DNA from: Actinocrinis sp046724665
GTDB lineage: Bacteria > Actinomycetota > Actinomycetes > Streptomycetales > Catenulisporaceae
Assembly: GCA_046724665.1 (NCBI GenBank)
Contig: JBKOWZ010000245.1
Coordinates: 1 to 16,789, forward strand
Length of the DNA stretch: 16,789 nt
Direction: 5' to 3'
Part shown: positions 7,842 through 14,266 of the stretch, piece after piece
Numbering within the stretch: position 1 is the first letter of the stretch
Layout of the letters: every line of letters begins with the position of its first letter
Notes under the pieces: generated by a model
The model's database searches: none
Seen by the model: the letters and a program-made list of their open reading frames with translations, nothing else
Told to the model about the DNA's origin: nothing
Made by a program: the position numbers and the translations under genes

Positions 7842-8288
7842 ATGAAGCTCATCCTCACGCACGAGGTCACCGGCCTCGGCGCGCCTGGCGACGTGGTCGT
7901 GGTCAAGGACGGCTACGGCCGCAACTACCTGCTGCCGCGCGGCTTCGCGATGCAGTGGAGCAAGGGCGCGGAGAAGCAGATCGAGACCATCCGCAAGGCC
8001 CGCCGGGCCCGCGAGGTGCGCGACCTCGGCCACGCCGAGGAGATCAAGAAGGAGCTCGAGCGCCTCAACGTGCGGCTGGCCAGCCGCGCCGGCAACTCGG
8101 GCCGGCTGTTCGGCGCGGTCACCGTCGCCGACATCGCCACCGCGGTGTCCAAGGCGGGCGGCCCGTCGCTGGACAAGCGGAAGATCGAGATCCCGGCCCC
8201 GATCAAGACGGTCGGCAGCCACAAGGTCTCCGTCCGTCTGCACCCCGAGGTCGCGGCCACCATCGGCCTGACGATCGTCGCGGCCTGA
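7842..8288 (+). CDS. rplI: 50S ribosomal protein L9
   Basis: A 148-residue L9 of normal length. The N-terminal rRNA-binding domain contains the signature GDVVVVKDGYGRNYLLPRGFA. A long connecting helix is rich in Arg, Lys and Glu (about residues 45-75), and the C-terminal domain includes GRLFGAVTVADIA and SVRLHPEVAATIGLTIVAA. The start ATG 7842 follows AGGAGGGG (7827-7834) by 7 bp; that site overlaps the rpsR stop, implying coupling. It is the last gene of the operon, ended by a strong terminator. Confidence 0.97.
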   Translation: MKLILTHEVTGLGAPGDVVVVKDGYGRNYLLPRGFAMQWSKGAEKQIETIRKARRAREVRDLGHAEEIKKELERLNVRLASRAGNSGRLFGAVTVADIATAVSKAGGPSLDKRKIEIPAPIKTVGSHKVSVRLHPEVAATIGLTIVAA

Positions 8289-8342
8289 CGGCCGAGGGCA
8301 TCCCCCAGGAGACGCCCGCGACCGTCGGGTAACCGACGCAGT

Positions 8343-8388
8343 GTCGGGTGCCGCCCCCTTCCAGGACCGGCGGCACCCGACTTTTTTT
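8343..8388 (+). terminator. Intrinsic terminator of the rpsF-ssb-rpsR-rplI operon
   Basis: A perfect 13-bp GC-rich stem (8343-8355 with 8369-8381) with a 13-nt loop is followed at once by seven T residues (8382-8388). This is a textbook rho-independent terminator located 55 bp after the rplI stop. Confidence 0.93.
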
Positions 8389-8572
8389 CTATCCACAGCG
8401 GGTGGACAACCGCTTGACAGACCACTGCACCTCACGGCGTGAGCCACCGAGGGCGGGAGATCCATCCACACCGGTTGTCCACTCCATACGCACAGGACAG
8501 GGCCGGGTTTTCAACAGGAACGGCCCAGTTGTCCACAGGTATCCCCAGGTTATCCACAGCCCCTGTGGATTG
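8389..8572. promoter_or_regulatory. DnaA-box cluster in the rplI-dnaB gap
   Basis: Within 184 bp of noncoding DNA there are at least seven 9-mers close to the DnaA box. They are CTATCCACA (8389), TTGTCCACC (minus, 8401-8409), CCATCCACA (8462), TTGTCCACT (8475), TTGTCCACA (8529), an exact TTATCCACA (8550) and CAATCCACA (minus, 8564-8572). The last two form an 8-bp inverted repeat around CCC. Actinomycete DnaA prefers TTGTCCACA-like sites. The gap continues to 8692 with no other gene; a TTGACA at 8414 has no matching -10. Role inferred: DnaA titration or control of dnaB. Confidence 0.7.
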
Positions 8573-8692
8573 CCCGCTCGCCTGCCGAACCCACCCGCCG
8601 TACCGTGAATGGCCCACCACCCTTTGCCAAGCGTCGTCGCCAGATCCTGAGATCCGCGCCGGCCCCCCGAGTCCGAGGAGGCGAACGATCCC

Positions 8693-10108
8693 ATGTCCGC
8701 CTTCAACGGCCCGGACGGGGTACCGGAGCCACCCGAGGACGGCATGGGCGACCCCGGCCCGTCCGGCTACGGCCGCACCGCGTACGACCGCACCCCGCCC
8801 CAGGACCTGGCGGCCGAGCAGGGCGTGCTCGGCGGCATGCTGCTCAGCAAGGACGCCATCGCCGACGTCATCGACGTGGTCAAGGGCCGCGACTTCTACA
8901 AGCCGGCCCACGAGCTGATCTTCGACTCGATCCTCGACCTCTACGGCCGGGGCGAGCCCGCCGACGCGGTCACGGTCGGCAACGAACTGACCAAGCGGGG
9001 CGAGCTCTCCCGCGTCGGCGGCCTGCCGTACCTGCACACCCTGATGTCGTCGGTCCCCACCGCGGCGAACGCCGGCTACTACGCGGTGATCGTGCGCGAG
9101 CGCGCGATCCTGCGCCGCCTGGTCGAGGCAGGCACCCGAATCACGCAGATGGGTTACGCCACCGACGGCGCGGACCTCGACGAGATCGTCAACCGCGCCC
9201 AAGCCGAGGTCTACGGCGTCACCGAGCAGCGCGCGGGCGAGGACTACGCGGTCCTGGCCGACATCATGGAGGGCGCGCTCGACGAGATCGAGTCGATCTC
9301 CACCCGCTCCGGCCAGATGACCGGCGTCCCCACCGGCTTCACCGATCTCGACGGCCTCACCAACGGCCTGCACCCCGGCCAGATGATCATCCTGGCCGCC
9401 CGCCCCGCCATCGGCAAATCGACCCTGGGGCTCGACCTTGCCAGGTCGTGCTCCATCAAGAACCGCCTGACCAGCGTCATCTTCAGCCTGGAGATGGGCC
9501 GCAACGAGATCACCATGCGCCTGCTGTCCGCCGAGGCCCGGGTCGCCCTGCACCACATGCGCTCCGGCACGATGACCGACGACGACTGGGCGCGCCTGGC
9601 CAGGAAGATGGGCGAGATCTCCGACGCGCCGCTGTTCATCGACGACTCCCCCAACATGTCGATGATGGAGATCCGAGCCAAGTGCCGGCGCCTGAAACAG
9701 CGTCACGACCTGCGCCTGGTCGTGGTGGACTACCTCCAGCTGATGTCCACAGGCGGCTCGCGCCGGCCGGAGAGCCGCCAGCAGGAGGTCTCCGAGATGT
9801 CCCGCGCCCTCAAGCTACTGGCCAAGGAGCTGGAGATCCCGGTCGTCGCCATCGCCCAGCTCAACCGCGGCCCCGAGCAGCGCACCGACAAGCGCCCGCT
9901 GATGTCCGACCTGCGCGAGTCCGGCTCGCTCGAGCAGGACGCCGACGTGGTCATCCTCCTGCACCGCGAGGACGCCTATGAGCGCGAGTCCCCCCGCGCC
10001 GGTGAGGCCGACCTCATCGTCGCCAAGCACCGCAACGGCCCCACGGCCACCATCACCGTCGCCTTCCAGGGCCACTACTCCCGCTTCGTGGACATGGCCC
10101 AGAGCTGA
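8693..10108 (+). CDS. dnaB: Replicative DNA helicase DnaB
   Basis: A 471-residue replicative helicase with a disordered N-terminal extension (about 30 residues), the N-terminal dimerisation domain (PPQDLAAEQGVLGGMLL onward) and a RecA-like ATPase domain. It contains Walker A ARPAIGKST (236-244), SLEM (265-268), Walker B LVVVDYLQLM (342-351), and the late DLRESGSLEQDADVVILLHRED and AKHRNGPTATI motifs of the hexameric helicase. It unwinds DNA ahead of the replisome. The gene is intact and contains no intein, a common insertion in actinobacterial DnaB. GAGGAGG (8675-8681) lies 11 bp before ATG 8693. It follows the DnaA-box cluster, with no intervening gene between rplI and dnaB. Confidence 0.97.
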   Translation: MSAFNGPDGVPEPPEDGMGDPGPSGYGRTAYDRTPPQDLAAEQGVLGGMLLSKDAIADVIDVVKGRDFYKPAHELIFDSILDLYGRGEPADAVTVGNELTKRGELSRVGGLPYLHTLMSSVPTAANAGYYAVIVRERAILRRLVEAGTRITQMGYATDGADLDEIVNRAQAEVYGVTEQRAGEDYAVLADIMEGALDEIESISTRSGQMTGVPTGFTDLDGLTNGLHPGQMIILAARPAIGKSTLGLDLARSCSIKNRLTSVIFSLEMGRNEITMRLLSAEARVALHHMRSGTMTDDDWARLARKMGEISDAPLFIDDSPNMSMMEIRAKCRRLKQRHDLRLVVVDYLQLMSTGGSRRPESRQQEVSEMSRALKLLAKELEIPVVAIAQLNRGPEQRTDKRPLMSDLRESGSLEQDADVVILLHREDAYERESPRAGEADLIVAKHRNGPTATITVAFQGHYSRFVDMAQS

Positions 10109-10142
10109 CCTGGTGCCGTGCTGCCACGGCACCAGGTCAGCT
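10103..10142. terminator. Hairpin terminator between dnaB and the sigma factor gene
   Basis: A perfect 18-bp stem (10103-10120 with 10125-10142) with a CTGC loop starts inside the last codons of dnaB and ends 7 bp before the stop of the convergent sigma gene. It has no T-run, but its symmetry suits bidirectional termination. Confidence 0.82.
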
Positions 10143-10149
10143 GCTTCGG

Positions 10150-11094
10150 TCAGTCGTTGAGGAAGGCCAGGTCGAGCCGGCGGAGCCGTTCCGGATCCGC
10201 GAGGATGTCGATCTCGAAGATCTTCCCGTCCCGGACGGCGATGCTCATGACCGACACCGGACGCTCGCCCATGAGCGTCGCGATGCCCGGCAGGCCGTTG
10301 ACGAGCACCAGCCTGGCGTACTGCCCGTAGCGCCGGAAGGCCTGCGCCTGCGCGAGGACCTTTTGCGCGCCGACGATGACCTGCGACGACACGCCTTCGA
10401 CGCCTGGCGTCAACACGCCGAGGTCGGCGCGCAGCGTGACGTCCGGGTCGAGGAGCGCGAGCAGTGCCTCGAAGTCGCCGCCGCGTGAGGCGGCCATGAA
10501 CGCCTCGACGATCTTGCGCTGCCGGGACTGATCCGTTTCCTGCGTCGCGGCCGTGCCCTGGACACGCCGACGCGCACGGCTGGCGAGTTGGCGCGCCGCA
10601 GTCGGCGTGCGCCCTACGAGCGGCGCGATGTCGTCGAAGGGCACGGCGAACATGTCGTGCAGCACGAAGGCGAGCCGCTCGGCGGGTGCGAGTGTCTCGA
10701 GCACGACGAGCAACGCCAGACCGACCGAGTCGGCGAGCAATGCCTCGTGCTCCGGATCGGCGCCGTCCTCACGGCTCACGATCGGATCGGGTACGCGTAC
10801 GTCCAGCGGCTGCTCGCCCCGCGACGCCCGTGACCGCAGCATGTCAAGGCATACTCGCCCGACGACGGTGGTCAGCCATCCGGCCAGATTGTGCACGTCG
10901 CTGGTGTCGGAGCGGCTCAGGCGCAGCCACGCTTCCTGTACGGCGTCATCCGCCTCGCTCAGCGACCCCAGCATGCGGTACGCCACCGCGCGCAGGTGGG
11001 CGCGGTGCTCCTCGAAGCGCCGCGCCAAGAACTCCTGCGCCAGAGCCTCGCGGTCCGTGCCGGCCTCGCCGCCTTCGCCGTCTTCGCGGTTCAT
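10150..11094 (-). CDS. ECF sigma factor with SnoaL-like C-terminal domain (SigJ-like)
   Basis: A 314-residue sigma-70 family factor. Sigma-2 lies at about residues 23-90 (RAVAYRMLGSLSEADDAVQEAWLRL, then LAGWLTTVVGRVCLDMLRS). Sigma-4 is at about 125-180 (LAPAERLAFVLHDMFAVPFDDIAPLVGRT and ARQLASRARRR). A SnoaL/NTF2-like region of about 120 residues follows (IVEAFMAASRGGDFEALLALLDPDVTLRAD, ending in IFEIDILADPERL). In the group that includes mycobacterial SigJ and the ECF41 type, this extension acts in place of a separate anti-sigma factor. No anti-sigma gene is adjacent, which agrees with that. I start at ATG 11094, with GGGAG about 11 bp upstream; the in-frame extension to 11160 lacks family homology. 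Its regulon cannot be read from this sequence. Confidence 0.88.
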   Translation of the reverse strand: MNREDGEGGEAGTDREALAQEFLARRFEEHRAHLRAVAYRMLGSLSEADDAVQEAWLRLSRSDTSDVHNLAGWLTTVVGRVCLDMLRSRASRGEQPLDVRVPDPIVSREDGADPEHEALLADSVGLALLVVLETLAPAERLAFVLHDMFAVPFDDIAPLVGRTPTAARQLASRARRRVQGTAATQETDQSRQRKIVEAFMAASRGGDFEALLALLDPDVTLRADLGVLTPGVEGVSSQVIVGAQKVLAQAQAFRRYGQYARLVLVNGLPGIATLMGERPVSVMSIAVRDGKIFEIDILADPERLRRLDLAFLND

Positions 11095-11177
11095 CAACCC
11101 ATTCTCCCTACGCGATCCGTTGAAGCTGTGACGAACCTCGTAACGCCGGTGTGACAACACCGGGGCCGATCTCCGAG

Positions 11178-11828
11178 TCAGGCCGACGGCCGGACGTGGG
11201 CGGCGAGAAAGGTACGTACCCCGTCGTCGGCGGCACGCACGAGACCATCGGTGTCGAGGGCGGTGTCTCGGCCGTCGAACATCGCCCGGTCGAGGGCGGC
11301 GCCGAGTACCAGGAAGGCGAACTGCTCGGCAGCCCGGTGCGGATCGCTCACCTGGAGCCGGCCCCGGCCGGCGAGCGAGGCGAACCCGTCGGCCAGCGTC
11401 GAGATGACCTTGCCGGGCGCGACGCGGTAGTACTCGGCGGCCAGGTCGGGGAAGCGGTGGGCCTCGCCGATGAGCAGGCGCCGCAGCCGTACCACCCGCG
11501 CGTCGGTGGCCGTCACCGCGAGGCGGCGGGCGAGCGCGGTCAGGGCCGCGGGCAGGTCATCCGGGTCGGCCAACTGCGCGGCGGCGTCGGCGGCGAACTG
11601 TTCGACGACTCCGGTGGCGGCCATCACTACCTGCCGGAACAGCGCCTGCTTGTCGGCGAAGTTGTTGTAGACCGTCCGCTTGGAGACCCCGGCCGCCTCG
11701 GCGATCTCGTCCATGGTCGTCGCGCGAAAGCCGTTGTGCAGGAACAGAGTCGTCGCCGCCTGGATTACCGCCGCCCGGGAGCGCAGTATGCGTGGGTCGA
11801 TGCCTCTGGTCGCTTCCCGGCTGGCCAT
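11178..11828 (-). CDS. TetR-family transcriptional repressor
   Basis: A 216-residue TetR protein. The N-terminal helix-turn-helix spans about residues 16-64, with ATTMDEIAEAAGVSKRTVYNNFADKQALF as the recognition region. The C-terminal ligand and dimer domain (AAEYYRVAPGKVISTLADGFASL, then AAEQFAFLVLGAALDRAMFD) resembles the AefR-like TetR_C subgroup. The start is ATG 11828. It is divergent from the VOC gene at 11919, and the 90-bp gap holds a 22-bp perfect palindrome that is very probably its own operator, so it should repress both itself and the VOC gene. The ligand is unknown. Confidence 0.93.
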   Translation of the reverse strand: MASREATRGIDPRILRSRAAVIQAATTLFLHNGFRATTMDEIAEAAGVSKRTVYNNFADKQALFRQVVMAATGVVEQFAADAAAQLADPDDLPAALTALARRLAVTATDARVVRLRRLLIGEAHRFPDLAAEYYRVAPGKVISTLADGFASLAGRGRLQVSDPHRAAEQFAFLVLGAALDRAMFDGRDTALDTDGLVRAADDGVRTFLAAHVRPSA

Positions 11829-11855
11829 GACTGACTACCCATTCCCTTCGCCCAG

Positions 11856-11877
11856 TTCTACACTGACCAGTGTAGAA
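11856..11877. promoter_or_regulatory. TetR operator palindrome overlapping divergent promoters
   Basis: A perfect inverted repeat with 10-bp arms TTCTACACTG and CAGTGTAGAA around AC. A -10-like TAGAAT (11873-11878) for the VOC gene and TAGAAC (11860-11855, minus) for tetR both overlap its ends. A repressor bound here would therefore block both directions. It lies 28 bp upstream of the tetR start. Confidence 0.8.
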
Positions 11878-11918
11878 TCTTTCCGTTGCGCGACAGCAAG
11901 GAAATCGAGGAGACCGAG

Positions 11919-12332
11919 ATGAGCGTCCGACTCAACCCCTACCTGAGCTTCCAGGACACAGCGCGCGAGGCGATGACCTTCTACCAGTCGGTCCTCGGCG
12001 GCGAGCTGACCATGTCAACCTTCGCCGAGTTCCACGCCGGGGACCCCACAGAGCAGGACAAGATCATGCACGCCCAGCTGGAGACGCCCGACGGTCTCGT
12101 ACTCATGGCCGCCGACACCCCCGCCGGCATGGAGTTCCGCCCGCAGGCCGGCGTCTCGGTCTCGCTCAGCGGCGACGACGAGGCCACCCTGCGCGGCTAC
12201 TGGGAGGGCCTGAGCGAGGGCGGCACCGTCACGATGCCGTTCGACAAGGCCCCCTGGGGCGCCGTCTTCGGCATGTGCACCGACCGGTTCGGCACCAACT
12301 GGATGGTCAACGCCACCGCCCCGTCCGCCTGA
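11919..12332 (+). CDS. PhnB-like VOC (glyoxalase/bleomycin-resistance fold) protein
   Basis: A 137-residue vicinal-oxygen-chelate fold protein of the PhnB-like group: RLNPYLSFQDTAREAMTFYQSVLGGEL at the N-terminus, KIMHAQLETPDGLVLMAAD in the middle, and WGAVFGMCTDRFGTNWMVN at the end. Members have diverse or unknown activities, and sequence alone does not reveal a substrate. The start is ATG 11919 with GAGGAGA 7-13 bp upstream; a TTG at 11886 is rejected. It is divergent from tetR and downstream of the palindrome, so probably TetR-controlled. A hairpin terminator follows 25 bp after the stop. Confidence 0.88.
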   Translation: MSVRLNPYLSFQDTAREAMTFYQSVLGGELTMSTFAEFHAGDPTEQDKIMHAQLETPDGLVLMAADTPAGMEFRPQAGVSVSLSGDDEATLRGYWEGLSEGGTVTMPFDKAPWGAVFGMCTDRFGTNWMVNATAPSA

Positions 12333-12357
12333 ATGTCCACTCGCCAATTCGGCACCT

Positions 12358-12398
12358 GACTTACGTCGGCACGCCACCACGGTGTACCGACGTAAGTC
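12358..12398. terminator. Bidirectional hairpin terminator between VOC and HAAS genes
   Basis: Perfect 12-bp arms, GACTTACGTCGG (12358-12369) and CCGACGTAAGTC (12387-12398), enclose a 17-nt loop with a possible CAC/GTG extension. A T-rich stretch (GTTTATGGTGTT) follows. It lies in the 99-bp gap between two convergent stop codons. Confidence 0.78.
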
Positions 12399-12431
12399 GT
12401 TTATGGTGTTACCTCATCCGTTCCGGCTACG

Positions 12432-13004
12432 TCACGGCGTAGGCATAGCAGCCGCCTTATCCTTACGCCGAAAGTCCTTCCACCACGGCAAACGCCAGAG
12501 CCTGCCGCCGACGACGGTCGCGAGGGCCCACAGGATGTAGGTCAGCGGCGTCCACGCGCCGCCGGTGCGGCTGGCGTGACCGTCGTCGAAGGCGTAGGTC
12601 ACGGCGCTTTGCAGGTAGCTGATGCCATGCCAGATGAAGGTTCCGGTGGCGTGCGGATCCGTTGCGGTGACGGCCTGCGAGTACGCGGAGGCGGCCTCGT
12701 CGAGGAAGAAGTTCAGCAGCAGCGGGGCTGCCCCGCCGATGTATGCGGTCGCGATCCACGAGTGCCGGGGGCCCTCCCCGAATTCGGCGGCCAGATACTG
12801 CCCGGCCAGTTCGCGGCTCGTGCCCAGGCGCCGCAGCGCCTCACCGGTGCCGATGTCCTGAGCGGCGCTGAGCAGGTTCGCCCGCACCTCGCGGCGCTTG
12901 GCGATGCGCGAGTGGCGCGGCAGGTCGTAGAGCCGCTGGTCTAGGGCCCATACGAGGCGCTCGATGCGCAGTCGCCCGAACCAGGTGACGGTGGTGTGCG
13001 CCAT
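12432..13004 (-). CDS. HAAS/DUF1700-like membrane protein partnered with PadR
   Basis: A 190-residue protein. Residues about 13-75 (ERLVWALDQRLYDLPRHSRI..., then LLSAAQDIGTGEALRRLGTSRELAGQYLAAE) match the pattern of the HAAS signalling domain, in which a helical region ends in an ALxRLGxxxELA motif. The rest has hydrophobic stretches at about 85-102 and 154-168 and a basic C-terminus, so it is probably membrane anchored. HAAS domains are typically found beside PadR regulators, and here the start lies 2 bp after the padR stop, so the two are co-translated. The function is presumably to signal to or be controlled by PadR; the signal is unknown. Confidence 0.75.
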   Translation of the reverse strand: MAHTTVTWFGRLRIERLVWALDQRLYDLPRHSRIAKRREVRANLLSAAQDIGTGEALRRLGTSRELAGQYLAAEFGEGPRHSWIATAYIGGAAPLLLNFFLDEAASAYSQAVTATDPHATGTFIWHGISYLQSAVTYAFDDGHASRTGGAWTPLTYILWALATVVGGRLWRLPWWKDFRRKDKAAAMPTP

Positions 13005-13006
13005 TG

Positions 13007-13363
13007 TCAGGACTCCCTCTCCGGAACTGGTGGCAGGGGGCGGCTCAACACGGCGTCAACGCCGGCCACGTGCCGGGTCCAAGCCGCGGTTCCGATCTCA
13101 AGGGCGTCACGGCCCGCCGGCGTGAGCCGGTAGTACTTGCGCGCGGGACCGCTGGACGAGGCGACCAGTCGAGTGGCCAGCCGCCCCTCGCGTTCGAGTC
13201 GTGCCAGCGCGGGATACACCGTGCCCTCCAAGACATCGGCGAAGCCGGCTGCCTGGAGCCGTTGCGCCACCTCGTAGCCGTAGGACTCCTGCTCAGCCAG
13301 CAGATGCAGCAACAGCAGCGACACGACGCCCTTCAGCAGTTGGGGATCATGGCTCGATACCAT
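13007..13363 (-). CDS. PadR-family transcriptional regulator
   Basis: A 118-residue winged-helix regulator of the short PadR subgroup. It begins with DPQLLKGVVSLLLLHLLAEQESYGYEVAQRL, continues with the recognition region VLEGTVYPALARLEREGRLATRL, and has the wing RKYYRLTPAGRDAL. It binds DNA as a dimer and usually represses its own operon. ATG 13363 is placed at family homology and has no Shine-Dalgarno; the promoter just upstream predicts a leaderless transcript. It forms a two-gene operon with the HAAS-type protein. Confidence 0.94.
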   Translation of the reverse strand: MVSSHDPQLLKGVVSLLLLHLLAEQESYGYEVAQRLQAAGFADVLEGTVYPALARLEREGRLATRLVASSSGPARKYYRLTPAGRDALEIGTAAWTRHVAGVDAVLSRPLPPVPERES

Positions 13364-13366
13364 GCT

Positions 13367-13402
13367 CTTATACTGTGTCCGGTACTAAACAAAGTCAAGT
13401 AC
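13367..13402 (-). promoter_or_regulatory. padR promoter with inverted-repeat operator; leaderless mRNA predicted
   Basis: On the minus strand TTGACT (13398-13393) is followed after 17 bp by CAGTAT (13375-13370), or after 20 bp by TATAAG (13372-13367). Either places the transcription start at or within the ATG at 13363, and no ribosome-binding site exists. The inverted repeat GTACT-N11-AGTAC (13382-13402) covers the -35 and spacer and could be the PadR operator. The promoter spacing is seen; binding is inferred. Confidence 0.6.
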
Positions 13403-13547
13403 CCGGCGAAGCCGGAGACGGCGCCTTTGGGCGGGTGGTTTCAATGGGGTGGATCCCGCTCGGGCGGTATCCGTCTCAGGTGTTCTTGGAAAGCAAGAAG
13501 CTCGGCGAGAGTGACCCAGGCCACCTACACCGAGCTGTCTTCGTTAC

Positions 13548-13569
13548 TTCGGCACCTGACTCTCGTCGG
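13548..13569 (+). repeat. Second copy of a 22-nt repeat
   Basis: This matches 12348-12369 at 20 of 22 positions, exactly 1200 bp away, starting with TTCGGCACCTGAC in both. At the first site it forms the left part of a hairpin terminator; here the right arm is missing and the tRNA fragment begins 8 bp later. Confidence 0.7.
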
Positions 13570-13576
13570 TGCACCG

Positions 13577-13600
13577 TGGTGCGCGAGGGGGGAGTTGAAC
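13577..13600 (-). other. tRNA 3'-end fragment: attachment site of the integrated element
   Basis: Read on the minus strand, 24 nt correspond to the T-loop (GTTCAACT), a C-run, the 3' acceptor strand (CTCGCGC), discriminator A and CCA. Upstream of the T-loop the sequence no longer supports a T-stem (AGGAG against CCCCC), and no matching GCGCGAG 5' acceptor strand is present, so this is a fragment, not a gene. The C-rich T-arm and the acceptor resemble actinobacterial tRNA-Leu, but the isotype is not proven. A lone tRNA 3' end at the edge of foreign-looking DNA is the usual mark of integration by a tyrosine recombinase. Confidence 0.75.
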
Positions 13601-13624
13601 TCCTAAGACCTCGACCCGGAGGAG

Positions 13625-13713
13625 CCCGATCCAACCCGAAGAAGCGTGGTCTACCAGCGCTTTCAGGATAGACGAACCTCGTCTAACCCGATCGGACCCG
13701 ATCCAATCCGAAG
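13625..13713 (+). repeat. Short direct repeats next to the attachment site
   Basis: A 17-mer, CCCGATCCAACCCGAAG, at 13625-13641 recurs at 13697-13713 with one change. A third partial copy, CCCGATC, begins at 13687. A small palindrome, GACGA-ACC-TCGTC, lies at 13671-13683. The span from the att site to 13813 has no convincing gene. Repeats this close to att may be integrase or excisionase arm sites. Confidence 0.6.
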
Positions 13714-13813
13714 GGCCGAAGTAGCGCGCGGAGTATCGCGGACCCTCCCCGCGCACCGCGAAGTCTCCAGGTCACGGCACCCCCTACTCCGGTCCAACCG
13801 GAAGGACCGACCC

Positions 13814-14266
13814 GTGACCAGTCCCACGCCGATTCCCAGCAGGAGACGCCGCCTTTCCCGCCTCCTCGCCTTGACCGCCACGCTCGCCGTCGCGGCGTAC
13901 GCCTTCGTGTTCGGCGTGCCGCCGTACCCCGCTACCCGCCCCGCGCCGACTCCAGGCGCCACGACGTCGATCCTGCGCCTGAGTGGAGGCGGGAACCTGG
14001 CCTCGGCTGCCTTCACGACCGGCCCGGAGTGGGCGGTCTCGTACTCCTTCACGTGCCCGCCAGGCGGCGCCTTCCGCGTCGTTGAGGTCGGCGGCTCGGT
14101 GAACGGCGTCTCGATCGCCGAGGGCACCGCGACCGGCAGCGCCACGACGTACGTCGGCAACGCCCCCGGCCTGCACCGGTTCCGCATCGAGTCGGAATGC
14201 ACGTGGACGCTCACCGTCACCGACGGCGAAGCCCTTCCCCGCGAAACCCCGGGGAGCGCAGCATGA
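13814..14266 (+). CDS. Small anchored or secreted protein, unknown function
   Basis: A 150-residue protein starting at GTG 13814, with GAAGGA 7 bp upstream. An in-frame ATG at 13646 would run through the att repeats and is rejected. RRRR (residues 10-13) followed by a hydrophobic segment (about 17-34) and a Pro-rich spacer indicates a signal anchor or signal peptide. The exported part is a small, probably beta-rich domain with two Cys (81 and 129) placed to form a disulfide, and two Trp (73 and 131) near them. I do not recognise the family. Its stop codon overlaps the start of the DUF2637 gene (ATGA), so both are translated together, and a joint role at the cell surface is plausible. Confidence 0.75.
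   Translation: MTSPTPIPSRRRRLSRLLALTATLAVAAYAFVFGVPPYPATRPAPTPGATTSILRLSGGGNLASAAFTTGPEWAVSYSFTCPPGGAFRVVEVGGSVNGVSIAEGTATGSATTYVGNAPGLHRFRIESECTWTLTVTDGEALPRETPGSAA

Noticed and set aside
8414..8442. TTGACA as a dnaB promoter -35
   Set aside because: No acceptable -10 at 16-19 bp; a chance match is likely.
8432..9706. Long minus-strand open frame opposite dnaB
   Set aside because: Shadow of the dnaB codon pattern; it also covers the DnaA boxes and has no recognisable domain.
8605..9981. Plus-strand frame of 458 codons within dnaB
   Set aside because: Arg/Pro/His-rich frame-shifted shadow of dnaB, which itself has complete helicase motifs.
13577..13670. Complete tRNA gene on the minus strand
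   Set aside because: Only the 3' end fits. There is no 5' acceptor strand complementary to CTCGCGC, the T-stem fails and no anticodon arm folds; the TGGTAGACC-like string further in looks accidental.
13646..13813. ATG 13646 as start of the small exported protein
   Set aside because: The added 56 residues would be encoded by att-proximal repeats and precede the Arg-rich signal. GTG 13814 has a good ribosome-binding site.
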